Source: Bacteroidota bacterium (lineage in GTDB: Bacteria; Bacteroidota; Ignavibacteria; Ignavibacteriales; Melioribacteraceae). Taken from it: a stretch of DNA of 12,996 nucleotides. The stretch is taken from the NCBI GenBank assembly GCA_023453125.1, contig JAEXUB010000203.1, positions 1-12,996 on the forward strand, written 5' to 3'. The position numbers and the translations under genes were made by a program. Shown here piece by piece: positions 5,158 through 12,618 of this stretch (its first letter is position 1; each line of letters begins with the position of its first letter). The notes beneath the pieces were generated by a model. It saw only the letters and a program-made list of their open reading frames with translations. It was not told the DNA's origin and searched no databases.

Positions 5158-7788
5158 CTAATTAGCTGCATTCCTGAAGAGCTGTTCACCTGTCCCGATC
5201 TGATATCCCTGAGCTGCGAAGAATATCTCCCCTTTTTTGTTTACAACAACAAAAAGAGGATATGACGGATCCGCGGTTATTCCCAGTTCTTTTTTAACCG
5301 CATTCAGAAGCTGATGCCCCCCATCCTTAACAAAGGAGATATTCTTAGGCAAACCTTCACCGTTATCCTTTATAAACTGGGCAGCTTCATTCTCCTTTGT
5401 TACAATTAGAAGAATTTTTCCGCCCCAATCGTCAAACTTTCCGCGAAGGTCACGCAGCTCAACTATAGTATGGCGGGTTGGTTCCTTTGAAGGCTCTACC
5501 CACCCGATAATAATGTGTTCCGCTGAAAAGAAATTTGAAAGCTGCACCTGCTTTCCGTCCGATGCAATTTTTGAGTTAAGATTAAGTTTGCCAAGCACTT
5601 TAATCTCGGAATCGGTATTTCTTAAATTTATGACAGCAGTAAACTGCTTTCCCTTTTCAATTTTAAAATGGGTTATCTCAGAGAAGACTGCTCCGTCAGC
5701 GCGTCTGTTCCCTGTTATTAACCGGTAATTCCCTGTCTCAAGTTTAACCGGTTCTTTGAACGAGGAAAGGAGAGGCTCCGTTTCATAATCAATTGTTTTG
5801 TAGATTCCGTTCTCAAGTTTGCCAATGGTAAAATGAGTGTAATATTTGGGATCAATTTTCGCATCAGCATTCCCTTTTTTGAATACCAGGCTGCCGTAAT
5901 CGGGCTGTACCTGAGCCTGCTTGCCGAAATATACATTAAACCATTCGCCGTTATCAAAATACTGAGGTATTTTCAATTTCGGCTCAAGACGCGAAGGCAC
6001 GCCTAAACTCCTGCATAAAGCCACAAAGAAAATGTCCCTCGATTCCCTGTTCGAAACCTTTAGTTCATAGACTCCAAGAGGGCTGATTGGCAGGTTATAA
6101 TAATTCGCAGTTTCATTCAGCTTTATATTTTTATTAACCCAGTCTACTAATACCGAAGGGATGTCTTTCTTTTTTAAGGTACGGAGATGCCTGAATGCTT
6201 CCCTGAGAGTCCCCCTGTAGGATATAAGATTTTCATTCTTGATTCTGGGATTAAGTATATATTCAATAAAGATGTCTTTAGGGGCATTATCCTTAGTCTG
6301 AAGCTCAATTGCATTTTTCATATGGTCATTCAGAATTGCGGCTTTTGTATCGCGCAGGTCTTTTTCCGAAATCTGAGCGAGCATACCGAATAAATATGAT
6401 TTCTCTTCGAGTGTATTGGAAGTGATAAAGGATTTAATTGCCTCATAATTTCCTTCGCTCAGCTTTAAGTATTTAAGTACCTGCTGCCTGTTAAGCTTAT
6501 GCCCGTCGGCAAGTTTATAAATTGAGACGGTATCAATAAATGTGCTTCTGTATTTTTCTCTAATTGCGTTAGCGTTTTTTACCCGCAATGCATTCTTTTC
6601 TTTCCCTTTTGCATTTACCGGATAAGGGGTTTTCACCGGAGGAGGAATAATGTCCATTGAACCGTTCATAGTAATATTATTGCCGGTAAGTTTAAGCACA
6701 ACATCCTGAACGCGGTCAACTGAAACTTTTTCATAAGCGAAAATATTATTTCTGCTGGCCCAGACAAGAAGTGTTCCCTTTCCGGTTGTAAGATAGGCAA
6801 TTCCCTTTTTATCGGTAAGCTTAGATGCAATCGGATAGAATTCCGCGTAGTTATAAAGTCCGAAATCCACTCTGGCGTTCTCAACTGGATTGCCCGATTT
6901 ATCCAGGACCTTTACACTCAGTTTCTTTGTTTCAGCGTAATTGCCGAGAACATTTATTTCAGAATACTCTTCTCCCTTGTTAACTACCTCGTCATTGCCC
7001 GGGTAATCTCCGAATACCTTGGTATGCACGAGCATCGCCCTTCTGGCGGGCTCTGTAAACCATCCGATATTCAAGTCGGCTTCCGGTTCGCAGGCTCCCA
7101 TATACTGCCATTTGCCGTCGACATATACTTCAACCCAGGCGTGGTTATCGTCGCTGTGCGCCCAGCGGGGGGTATAGACCTGCCGGGCAGGAATGCCAAC
7201 CGAGCGGAGAGCGGTAACTGTAAAAGTGGATTCTTCGCCGCATCTTCCGTATGCCGTTCTCATTGTGGCAAGAGGCGCGCTCGTCCTGATGTCTGTTCCC
7301 CTGTATGTTACTTTTTCGAGGCACCAATAATTTACTTCGAGCGCCGCTTCCTTTAATGTGAGATTTTTAACTCTGTCTTTCAGCTCTTCAAAGAATACAA
7401 CGCGCGCAGTATCAAGGTTTTCATTATTTACCCTGTACGGGAGAACAAAATGCCTGAATATATTTTCCGGAATTGATTTTCCCCATTTGAATGTTTCGCG
7501 CGCCTTAAGCGCATACCTTACCTGTTTGAGGAAAAAATCGCCATTGTAATCGGCCAGATCGCACAATGGCATATAAGCATAAAGGAACTTCATTGCCTCG
7601 GCTTCTTCCGTTGTAAGCCCTTTGCCCAATACAGAAAAAAGCTCTGCATTTCGGGCTTTTGCAATTTCCTTTCTCTCCTGGAATTTCTTCTCAACTTTTG
7701 CAAGATAATTCTTATCTGTTATAAAATGCTTCTGCGCATAAAGGGAGGTTAAGGATAAAATCAGAAACAGATACAAAAACTTTTTCAT
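5158..7788 (-). CDS. Large secreted transglutaminase-like protein with degenerate second core and thioredoxin-like tail
   Basis: An 876-residue exported protein. Residues 1-19 are a signal peptide (MKK, hydrophobic core, likely cut after SLYA). The transglutaminase-like core spans about 145-260: YGRCGEESTF gives the nucleophile C183 and NHAWVEVY gives H216. The third residue is unclear; GACEPEAD (231-238) offers E234, E236 or D238. Residues 288-367 look like a carboxypeptidase-regulatory/Ig-like beta domain (VLDKSGNPVENARVDF). Residues 370-395 form a proline-rich linker, 400-515 a helical stretch. Residues 525-622 resemble a second transglutaminase core lacking catalytic residues. Residues 690-745 look beta-rich, and 755-870 resemble a thioredoxin/TlpA-like fold (YPLFVVVNKKGEIFF) without CxxC. 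Such proteins probably act in the periplasm or on the surface as peptidases or protein cross-linkers; the substrate is unknown. AGGGAGA at 7794-7800 precedes the ATG. It is the last gene of the block, 16 bases after cutC. Confidence 0.88.
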   Translation of the reverse strand: MKKFLYLFLILSLTSLYAQKHFITDKNYLAKVEKKFQERKEIAKARNAELFSVLGKGLTTEEAEAMKFLYAYMPLCDLADYNGDFFLKQVRYALKARETFKWGKSIPENIFRHFVLPYRVNNENLDTARVVFFEELKDRVKNLTLKEAALEVNYWCLEKVTYRGTDIRTSAPLATMRTAYGRCGEESTFTVTALRSVGIPARQVYTPRWAHSDDNHAWVEVYVDGKWQYMGACEPEADLNIGWFTEPARRAMLVHTKVFGDYPGNDEVVNKGEEYSEINVLGNYAETKKLSVKVLDKSGNPVENARVDFGLYNYAEFYPIASKLTDKKGIAYLTTGKGTLLVWASRNNIFAYEKVSVDRVQDVVLKLTGNNITMNGSMDIIPPPVKTPYPVNAKGKEKNALRVKNANAIREKYRSTFIDTVSIYKLADGHKLNRQQVLKYLKLSEGNYEAIKSFITSNTLEEKSYLFGMLAQISEKDLRDTKAAILNDHMKNAIELQTKDNAPKDIFIEYILNPRIKNENLISYRGTLREAFRHLRTLKKKDIPSVLVDWVNKNIKLNETANYYNLPISPLGVYELKVSNRESRDIFFVALCRSLGVPSRLEPKLKIPQYFDNGEWFNVYFGKQAQVQPDYGSLVFKKGNADAKIDPKYYTHFTIGKLENGIYKTIDYETEPLLSSFKEPVKLETGNYRLITGNRRADGAVFSEITHFKIEKGKQFTAVINLRNTDSEIKVLGKLNLNSKIASDGKQVQLSNFFSAEHIIIGWVEPSKEPTRHTIVELRDLRGKFDDWGGKILLIVTKENEAAQFIKDNGEGLPKNISFVKDGGHQLLNAVKKELGITADPSYPLFVVVNKKGEIFFAAQGYQIGTGEQLFRNAAN

Positions 7789-7804
7789 TTGGTTCTCCCT
7801 TTAA

Positions 7805-8545
7805 TTATAAATTATTTATTGCATCCACAGTTTTCTTTATTTTTTCTCTATCGCTTTCTATATAAGCGCCGTAAGGAAGCTCATAAGTAAAATCCACATT
7901 TCCCTTATGTATCATTTTCGATTCCACTACCGACTTTGCGGAGAGATGAAATTCGCACGCCCCGGTTGCAAGCGCGAGCTCTTTAATATTTCTATCGTTA
8001 ATTCCGGCGCCGGGCATAATAATAGTCCTTCCGCCAGCTTTTTCAACAAGAGAGGCAATCATCTCCTTTCCTTCCAATGCCGATCCGGCACCCCCCGAAG
8101 TAAGAATCCGGTCTGCGCCAAGTTCTATAAGAGTTTCAAGCGCCTCAATAGGGTCAGATACGTTATCAAATGCCCTGTGGAATGTAACACTCATCGGGCG
8201 CGCAGCTTTGATAATCTCTTTCATTCTTTCATAGTCTACTCTTCCGTCAGCGGTCAATACCCCTGCTGCAATACCGTCTCCGTTCATATTCTTAACGGCG
8301 CTTATATCCCCTAGCATTGTTTCAAATTCAACATCGGAATAGAGGAAATCCCCCCCGCGGGGACGGATCAGGACATTTAATTTAATATTAACACTTTTTC
8401 TTGCAAGTTCAATTGTACCGGGGCCGGGAGTAGTGCCCCCTTCGAAATAATTATCGCATAACTCAATGCGGTACGCGCCAGCAACGGCTGCATTAATTGC
8501 AGACTGAACAGAAAGGGCGCATACTTCTATTTTATATTTACTCAT
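7805..8545 (-). CDS. cutC: CutC family protein (copper homeostasis)
   Basis: A 246-residue TIM-barrel protein close to E. coli CutC (248 residues) along its whole length. Diagnostic motifs are KIEVCALS (5-12), RIELCDN with an EGGTTP loop (26-40), IRPRGGDFLYSD (60-71), VTFHRAFD (120-127), RILTSGG (146-152), IIMPGAGI (175-182) and EFHLSAK (198-204). Cysteines C9 and C30, discussed as copper ligands in relatives, are kept. CutC has been linked to copper tolerance, but its direct role is disputed, and no copper transporter or regulator lies nearby, so the context does not support a copper function. The ATG overlaps the preceding gene by 8 bases and has only an A-rich stretch in front, no clear Shine-Dalgarno sequence, so translation probably depends on coupling to the upstream gene. 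Confidence 0.95.
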   Translation of the reverse strand: MSKYKIEVCALSVQSAINAAVAGAYRIELCDNYFEGGTTPGPGTIELARKSVNIKLNVLIRPRGGDFLYSDVEFETMLGDISAVKNMNGDGIAAGVLTADGRVDYERMKEIIKAARPMSVTFHRAFDNVSDPIEALETLIELGADRILTSGGAGSALEGKEMIASLVEKAGGRTIIMPGAGINDRNIKELALATGACEFHLSAKSVVESKMIHKGNVDFTYELPYGAYIESDREKIKKTVDAINNL

Positions 8546-9194
8546 TTTTTTTATTCGGTTTTTTATCTATCCAGAATCCCCACAATACAAATACCCACAT
8601 AGCCAGTCCGGCGTAGCCGATTTCCTTTGCCGAGGGAGGAGGAGGAGAGATAATATTCATAAAATAAATAACGGTAAGAAAAATGATGAGGGACCAGAAC
8701 CGTATTCCGAACTTTGAATCTTTTTCTTTATATGATTTTAAAAAAAAGAAAATGCCCGCGGCAAAAATTGCCAGCTCGAAAATTACGGTTAAAGGAACCG
8801 AATGCCACATTCCAAGCCCGACTTTTATATCAGAACCCGGAACAAGAGGTAAATCGGGGCGGTGTACAATAAGGTCAAGAACCCAATGGCTCACCACCAG
8901 GAGTCCGAGAAGAACCGAGCCTTTCCAATCTTTTTTGAAAAGATAGTATACTATACCGAAAAGCAGACCCCATCCTATTACCGCAGCAAGGCTGTGCGAA
9001 AATGGGTAGCTTACAAAATTAAGAGGAGTAAAAGCAGTATTCCCCTGCTCAACAGCAACTTTTTCAATTCCTGTTAAAATTAGAATCGGCCATATAAGGT
9101 CTATAAATTGTGCGGCAAGTATTAAAATGCCGAGTGAGATTTTACTGTTAACTTTTTTGGCGGCCAGACCGGCGCCGAAGTGTCCGACAAACAT
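8538..9194 (-). CDS. Integral membrane protein of the YdjM/DUF457 'metal-dependent hydrolase' type
   Basis: A 218-residue polytopic membrane protein. It starts with MFVGHFGAGLAAKK, typical of this class, followed by hydrophobic segments at about 20-42, 68-86, 92-110, 133-153, 166-184 and 194-209. Polar residues typical of the family are spread along the first half and lie in or next to membrane segments: H5, D32 (AAQFIDLIWP), H67 (YPFSHSL), then H103, D107, H111 and D114 (VVSHWVLDLIVHRPDLP), and H131. The family is named a metal-dependent hydrolase from these His/Asp residues, but I know of no settled substrate. A loop with SPPPPS (183-188) and a lysine-rich C-terminal tail are visible. AAAGGAA six bases upstream supports the start. 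It lies 23 bases after the PLP-enzyme gene and overlaps cutC. Confidence 0.8.
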   Translation of the reverse strand: MFVGHFGAGLAAKKVNSKISLGILILAAQFIDLIWPILILTGIEKVAVEQGNTAFTPLNFVSYPFSHSLAAVIGWGLLFGIVYYLFKKDWKGSVLLGLLVVSHWVLDLIVHRPDLPLVPGSDIKVGLGMWHSVPLTVIFELAIFAAGIFFFLKSYKEKDSKFGIRFWSLIIFLTVIYFMNIISPPPPSAKEIGYAGLAMWVFVLWGFWIDKKPNKKNE

Positions 9195-9217
9195 TGTACA
9201 TTCCTTTCCCGGAATGT

Positions 9218-10195
9218 TTAAGCCATTCCGTTTTGTTCCAACCAGTCGTCGTTATATATTGTACTGAAATATTTGTATCCCGAATCGCAGATAATTGTAA
9301 CTATATTTGCTTCCCGGTCAATATCCTTTGCGAGTTTAACGGCCCCCCAAATATTTGCGCCGCTTGTTCCCCCTGCTATAATTCCCTCTTCAAAAGCAAG
9401 TTTCTTTGTCCACCCTATTGCTTTCTTATCTTCAACCTTATACATATCGTCGAGCACTTCAAGCCGTGCAGTATTAATCAGGAATTCATCCCCCATCCCC
9501 TCAATCAGATAACGGTAAGGAGTAATTAATGTCCCCGTCTTAAAATAGTCATAAAATACCGAACCGTAAGGGTCAAGCCCTATAACTTTAATGTTGGGGT
9601 TCTTTTCTTTAAGAAATTTACCCGCTCCCGTAATAGTACCTCCGGTTCCTACTGCGCCGATTAAATAATCAACTTTACCGTCAAGCTGTTCCCAGATTTC
9701 GGGACCGGTAGTTGCATAGTGGGTTTCATTGTTATCAAGATTATTATGCTGATCGATATAAAATAAGGAGGGATCATTCTTAATTAAAGTAGCCGCGCAA
9801 TTGTTATAAGACATTTCGTGCCCGGGAGGCAGGGATGTATCTGCCAGAATAACATCAACTCCCAGGACTTTAAGCATCTTAACTTTTTCCCTGCTGGTTG
9901 TATCCCTCACAACAACTTTCAGGTTATATCCCTTCTGCCTTGTAATAATTGCCAGTCCCATTGCCGTATTGCCGGAGGAATTCTCAATTATAGTATCTCC
10001 CGGTTTAATCTTTCCTTCCCTTTCGGCTTTTTCTATCATGTATTTGGCAATTCTATCTTTAATGCTGCCTCCGGGATTAGTAAGCTCGAGCTTGGCATAA
10101 ATCTTTGCTTTTAAATCTTTGCCTATTTTAGTCAGTTCAACAAGGGGGGTATTCCCGATTGCGTCAAGCAGCGTTTTAGCTCTGTAATTAGACAT
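9218..10195 (-). CDS. Cystathionine beta-synthase / cysteine synthase-type PLP enzyme without CBS domains
   Basis: A 325-residue fold-type II PLP enzyme. Motifs are AIGNTPLVEL (12-21), TNPGGSIKDRI with the PLP lysine K46, ENSSGNTAMGLA (71-82) with N76 over the cofactor, GTGGTITG (183-190) binding the PLP phosphate, and GGTSGAN (275-281) before the C-terminal ICDSGYKYFSTIYNDDWL with S305 near the pyridine nitrogen. GLDPYGS (206-212) and YLIEGMGDEF (229-238) resemble the cystathionine beta-synthase signature (DPEGS, EGIGYDF) more than O-acetylserine sulfhydrylase, so homocysteine plus serine to cystathionine is the favoured reaction; O-acetylserine plus sulfide to cysteine is the alternative. 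It ends right after the catalytic core, with no Bateman (CBS) regulatory pair. GAGGA precedes the ATG. It follows fmt by 21 bases and may pair functionally with the PLP enzyme at 3576-4895. Confidence 0.9.
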   Translation of the reverse strand: MSNYRAKTLLDAIGNTPLVELTKIGKDLKAKIYAKLELTNPGGSIKDRIAKYMIEKAEREGKIKPGDTIIENSSGNTAMGLAIITRQKGYNLKVVVRDTTSREKVKMLKVLGVDVILADTSLPPGHEMSYNNCAATLIKNDPSLFYIDQHNNLDNNETHYATTGPEIWEQLDGKVDYLIGAVGTGGTITGAGKFLKEKNPNIKVIGLDPYGSVFYDYFKTGTLITPYRYLIEGMGDEFLINTARLEVLDDMYKVEDKKAIGWTKKLAFEEGIIAGGTSGANIWGAVKLAKDIDREANIVTIICDSGYKYFSTIYNDDWLEQNGMA

Positions 10196-10216
10196 TTATC
10201 CTCTGGATTTGAAAAA

Positions 10217-11122
10217 TTATTTTACGAAACTATGCCCTCTCAGGAATTCATCGGCAGTCATTCTTTTACCCGCTTCTGCCTGAAGTTCTAATATCTGGAG
10301 AGTACCCTGGGCAGTTCCAACAAAAATCTCATGCTTTGTTTCCCTGAATTCTCCAGGTGCAAGATTTAAATCCCCTACAACTTTTGACCTGAACAGCTTG
10401 TACAATTTTCCGTTGTTAACAAAGAAAGCGCCGGGAGCAGGCGAAAGACCTCTGGCAAGATTGTAAATTTTCTCTGCCGGCTTGTTCCAGTCAATTGCGC
10501 AGAGTTCCTTAGTAATCTTTGGAGCCGGGGTAGCAAGTTCGGGTTCCTGCTCGTGAACAAAGACATTGCCGTAATCGATAAGTGTAACAGTCTTCAGAAC
10601 AAGTTCGGCCCCCATAACGCTCATAACATCGTGAAGGCTGCCGAGGTCGTCATCTTCCCTAATCTGTATTCTTTTCTGAAGAATTATATTTCCGGTATCT
10701 ACTGTTTCATTAAGGAAAAAAGTGGTAAGGCCGGTTTCGCTGTCACCATTAATAAGTGACCACTGAATGGGAGCGGCCCCTCTGTATTTTGGAAGGAGCG
10801 ATGCGTGCAGATTGAATGCGCCGTATGTAGGTATATCAAACACTTCTTTAGGAAGGATGCGGAATGCGACGACTACAAAGAGGTCCGCGTCAAGGTCAAT
10901 AAGGTGCTCAATAAAATCATCGTCATTCAGGTCTTTCGGCTGTATTACGGGAATCCCGTTATCAATTGCGAATTGTTTAACCGGTGAATAAGAGAGCTGC
11001 ATACCGCGTCCTTTCTGTGTATCGGGAACGGTTACAACCGCGGTTAATTCATGTTCGCTGTCGAACAGCACCTGCAGAGAGGGTACTGCAAAATCGGGTG
11101 TTCCAAAAAATACAATCTTCAT
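10217..11122 (-). CDS. fmt: Methionyl-tRNA formyltransferase
   Basis: Fmt transfers a formyl group from 10-formyltetrahydrofolate to Met-tRNA(fMet) for bacterial initiation. The 301 residues are close to the usual length. The N-terminal Rossmann-like domain (1-205) opens with MKIVFFGTPDFAVPSL and has the loop TQKGRGMQLSYSPVK (35-49). The catalytic site is FNLHASLLPKYRGAAPIQW (103-121) with N104 and H106, and D142 in ETVDTGNII. The C-terminal OB-like tRNA-binding domain spans about 206-301 (KITKELCAIDWNKPAEKIYNLARGLSPAPGA is cut across 10 or so family-conserved positions). All catalytic residues are present. It follows def by 29 bases, the common def-fmt pairing, so formylation and deformylation are made together. 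Confidence 0.97.
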   Translation of the reverse strand: MKIVFFGTPDFAVPSLQVLFDSEHELTAVVTVPDTQKGRGMQLSYSPVKQFAIDNGIPVIQPKDLNDDDFIEHLIDLDADLFVVVAFRILPKEVFDIPTYGAFNLHASLLPKYRGAAPIQWSLINGDSETGLTTFFLNETVDTGNIILQKRIQIREDDDLGSLHDVMSVMGAELVLKTVTLIDYGNVFVHEQEPELATPAPKITKELCAIDWNKPAEKIYNLARGLSPAPGAFFVNNGKLYKLFRSKVVGDLNLAPGEFRETKHEIFVGTAQGTLQILELQAEAGKRMTADEFLRGHSFVK

Positions 11123-11151
11123 TTCTCTTCCAAAATATTATTATAAAATTT

Positions 11152-11697
11152 TTATTTGTCTGTAACCGGGTAATCAATTTCAACATCTCTGTCGGCAATC
11201 TGCCTAAGTTCCTTTGAAAGTTTTTTCTTTACATTATAAGCAAGCCTGTCGGGGATTGTCTTTCCGAGTAGGTGGTCATATTCGTGCAGGATAACACGTG
11301 CATAGAGGTCGTCTGCCTCGAGCTCGACTTCATTCTCATCAGTATCAATGAATTTTATTTTAATAATCTCTGCCCTTTCAACATCGGCGCGCAGGTTGGG
11401 AAGGCTTAAGCATCCCTCCTCCATAATCACTTTTTCGTCCGATTCCAGTACGATTTTGGGATTTATCGCAACAATCGGCTTTACTTTTTCGTAACCTTCA
11501 ACGGGAGTGAGGTCAATAACAAAAACCGACTCACTGTATCCAATCTGATTTGCGGCCAGTCCGATTCCATTTGCGTTTCTCATAGTATCGAACATATTTT
11601 TTATTTTTGCAATCAACTCATCATCAACTTTCTTAACAAGCTTTGCCTTTTCCTTTAGAATTTTATCGCCGTAAACCTGAATAGGTACAATTGCCAT
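11152..11697 (-). CDS. def: Peptide deformylase
   Basis: Def removes the formyl group from the first methionine of new proteins at the ribosome exit. The 181-residue protein has all three family motifs: GIGLAANQIG (44-53), EGCLSLP (94-100) with metal ligand C96, and HEYDH (138-142) with metal ligands H138 and H142 and catalytic E139; the bound metal is normally Fe(II). The C-terminal tail after DRL (150-152) is charged and moderately long. The ATG follows the stop of the upstream membrane-protein gene with no gap (TAAATG), with AGAGGAAG inside that gene's end as ribosome binding site, so the two are translationally coupled. Confidence 0.98.
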   Translation of the reverse strand: MAIVPIQVYGDKILKEKAKLVKKVDDELIAKIKNMFDTMRNANGIGLAANQIGYSESVFVIDLTPVEGYEKVKPIVAINPKIVLESDEKVIMEEGCLSLPNLRADVERAEIIKIKFIDTDENEVELEADDLYARVILHEYDHLLGKTIPDRLAYNVKKKLSKELRQIADRDVEIDYPVTDK

Positions 11698-12618
11698 TTA
11701 AACTTCCTCTTTGTTTTTAAATAATTCTTCCTGGCTATCAACGCTTACTTCCTCGGCGCTGAGTTCATCAAACAGGTAAACACCGGTAGAATAGAAGAGC
11801 ATCCTGATAAACAGCCTAAAAATAATTAACATTTGCTGAAGAATAAAGAAAAGTATCAAAAAATAATAAGGGGTGCGCGGAATATTTTTCTCTATTACAT
11901 TGTAGGCAAGGGCGCCGATAGCACCGATTATGTTAACAGAGAGGAAAGTGGCAAAAATTACGAAATAATTCTTTTTTATCAGCTTTATGGTTTCCATAAT
12001 CCCTTTTAAGAGCTTATGATGGTCTTTAATTGCCAGATTCATTTTCAGATAATCGGAAAAGAGCATTACAAAACTGATAAAGACAATGAGGAATATATAT
12101 CTGATTGCCCTTATTACAAATTCCCAGACCGCGCTTTCGGAATTGGCAAATAATCTGGTAATTAATACTCCGAACAGGTCGTTAACCTCAAATGCAAGAG
12201 CAAAGAAAAGAAGAGAAATCAGAAATACTTTAGTCATCCTGACCCAATATTTAACACCGCCGTAAAAGAAATCGACTATGTGGTTTTTCTTCGGATTGTT
12301 AAATACGGCTATGAGCCCCCCGGTATAAAACTGCTGGACAAGAAGGTAAACCCCGAGAGTGCTGTAAATAAGAAAAGGGATCTGGCTGAAATTTGCCTGG
12401 TAAAGATTGCGGAACTGGACATACCACATATAGTCGAATCCGCTGCTCAGCCGGTCGCTTATTAGTGACGTATTAAGATTTTCAATCAGGGCATTATAAA
12501 TCGGAATTGAAAGAATGAATGCCAGCGAAGCATTTAGCCCCCAGAAAAGGGCAAGAAACTTGTAATTATATACATTCGCTCTTATGGCGTTTATCAGGGC
12601 CGCTTTTACTGTCTTCAT
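11698..12618 (-). CDS. Six-helix integral membrane protein of unknown function
   Basis: I do not recognise a characterised family. The 306-residue protein (start at 12618) has six hydrophobic segments at about 22-42, 80-105, 128-150, 165-188, 216-240 and 250-275, and an acidic cytosol-like tail from about 283 to 306 (ELSAEEVSVDSQEELFKNKEEV is its general character: many E, S and D). No catalytic or transporter motif is evident. I chose the ATG at 12618 over an upstream in-frame ATG at 12669 because its A is shared with the stop of the preceding gene (TGATG), a classic coupling arrangement, and because the longer form would add a 17-residue polar extension overlapping that gene. It is wedged between the tail of an M1-like metallopeptidase homologue and def, so it could be a membrane partner of the former; that is a guess. 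Confidence 0.75.
   Translation of the reverse strand: MKTVKAALINAIRANVYNYKFLALFWGLNASLAFILSIPIYNALIENLNTSLISDRLSSGFDYMWYVQFRNLYQANFSQIPFLIYSTLGVYLLVQQFYTGGLIAVFNNPKKNHIVDFFYGGVKYWVRMTKVFLISLLFFALAFEVNDLFGVLITRLFANSESAVWEFVIRAIRYIFLIVFISFVMLFSDYLKMNLAIKDHHKLLKGIMETIKLIKKNYFVIFATFLSVNIIGAIGALAYNVIEKNIPRTPYYFLILFFILQQMLIIFRLFIRMLFYSTGVYLFDELSAEEVSVDSQEELFKNKEEV

Noticed and set aside
4942..5265. Small open frames in the region between the PLP enzyme gene and the transglutaminase-like gene (4942-5127 on -, 5080-5265 on +)
   Set aside because: They cross a terminator hairpin, lack ribosome binding sites and show no recognisable protein sequence; one mostly overlaps the terminator and the end of the transglutaminase-like gene.
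11123..11151. Promoter in the def-fmt gap (a TATAAT-like stretch on the - strand)
   Set aside because: The 29-base gap is AT-rich so such a match is expected by chance, and I saw no supporting -35 element.
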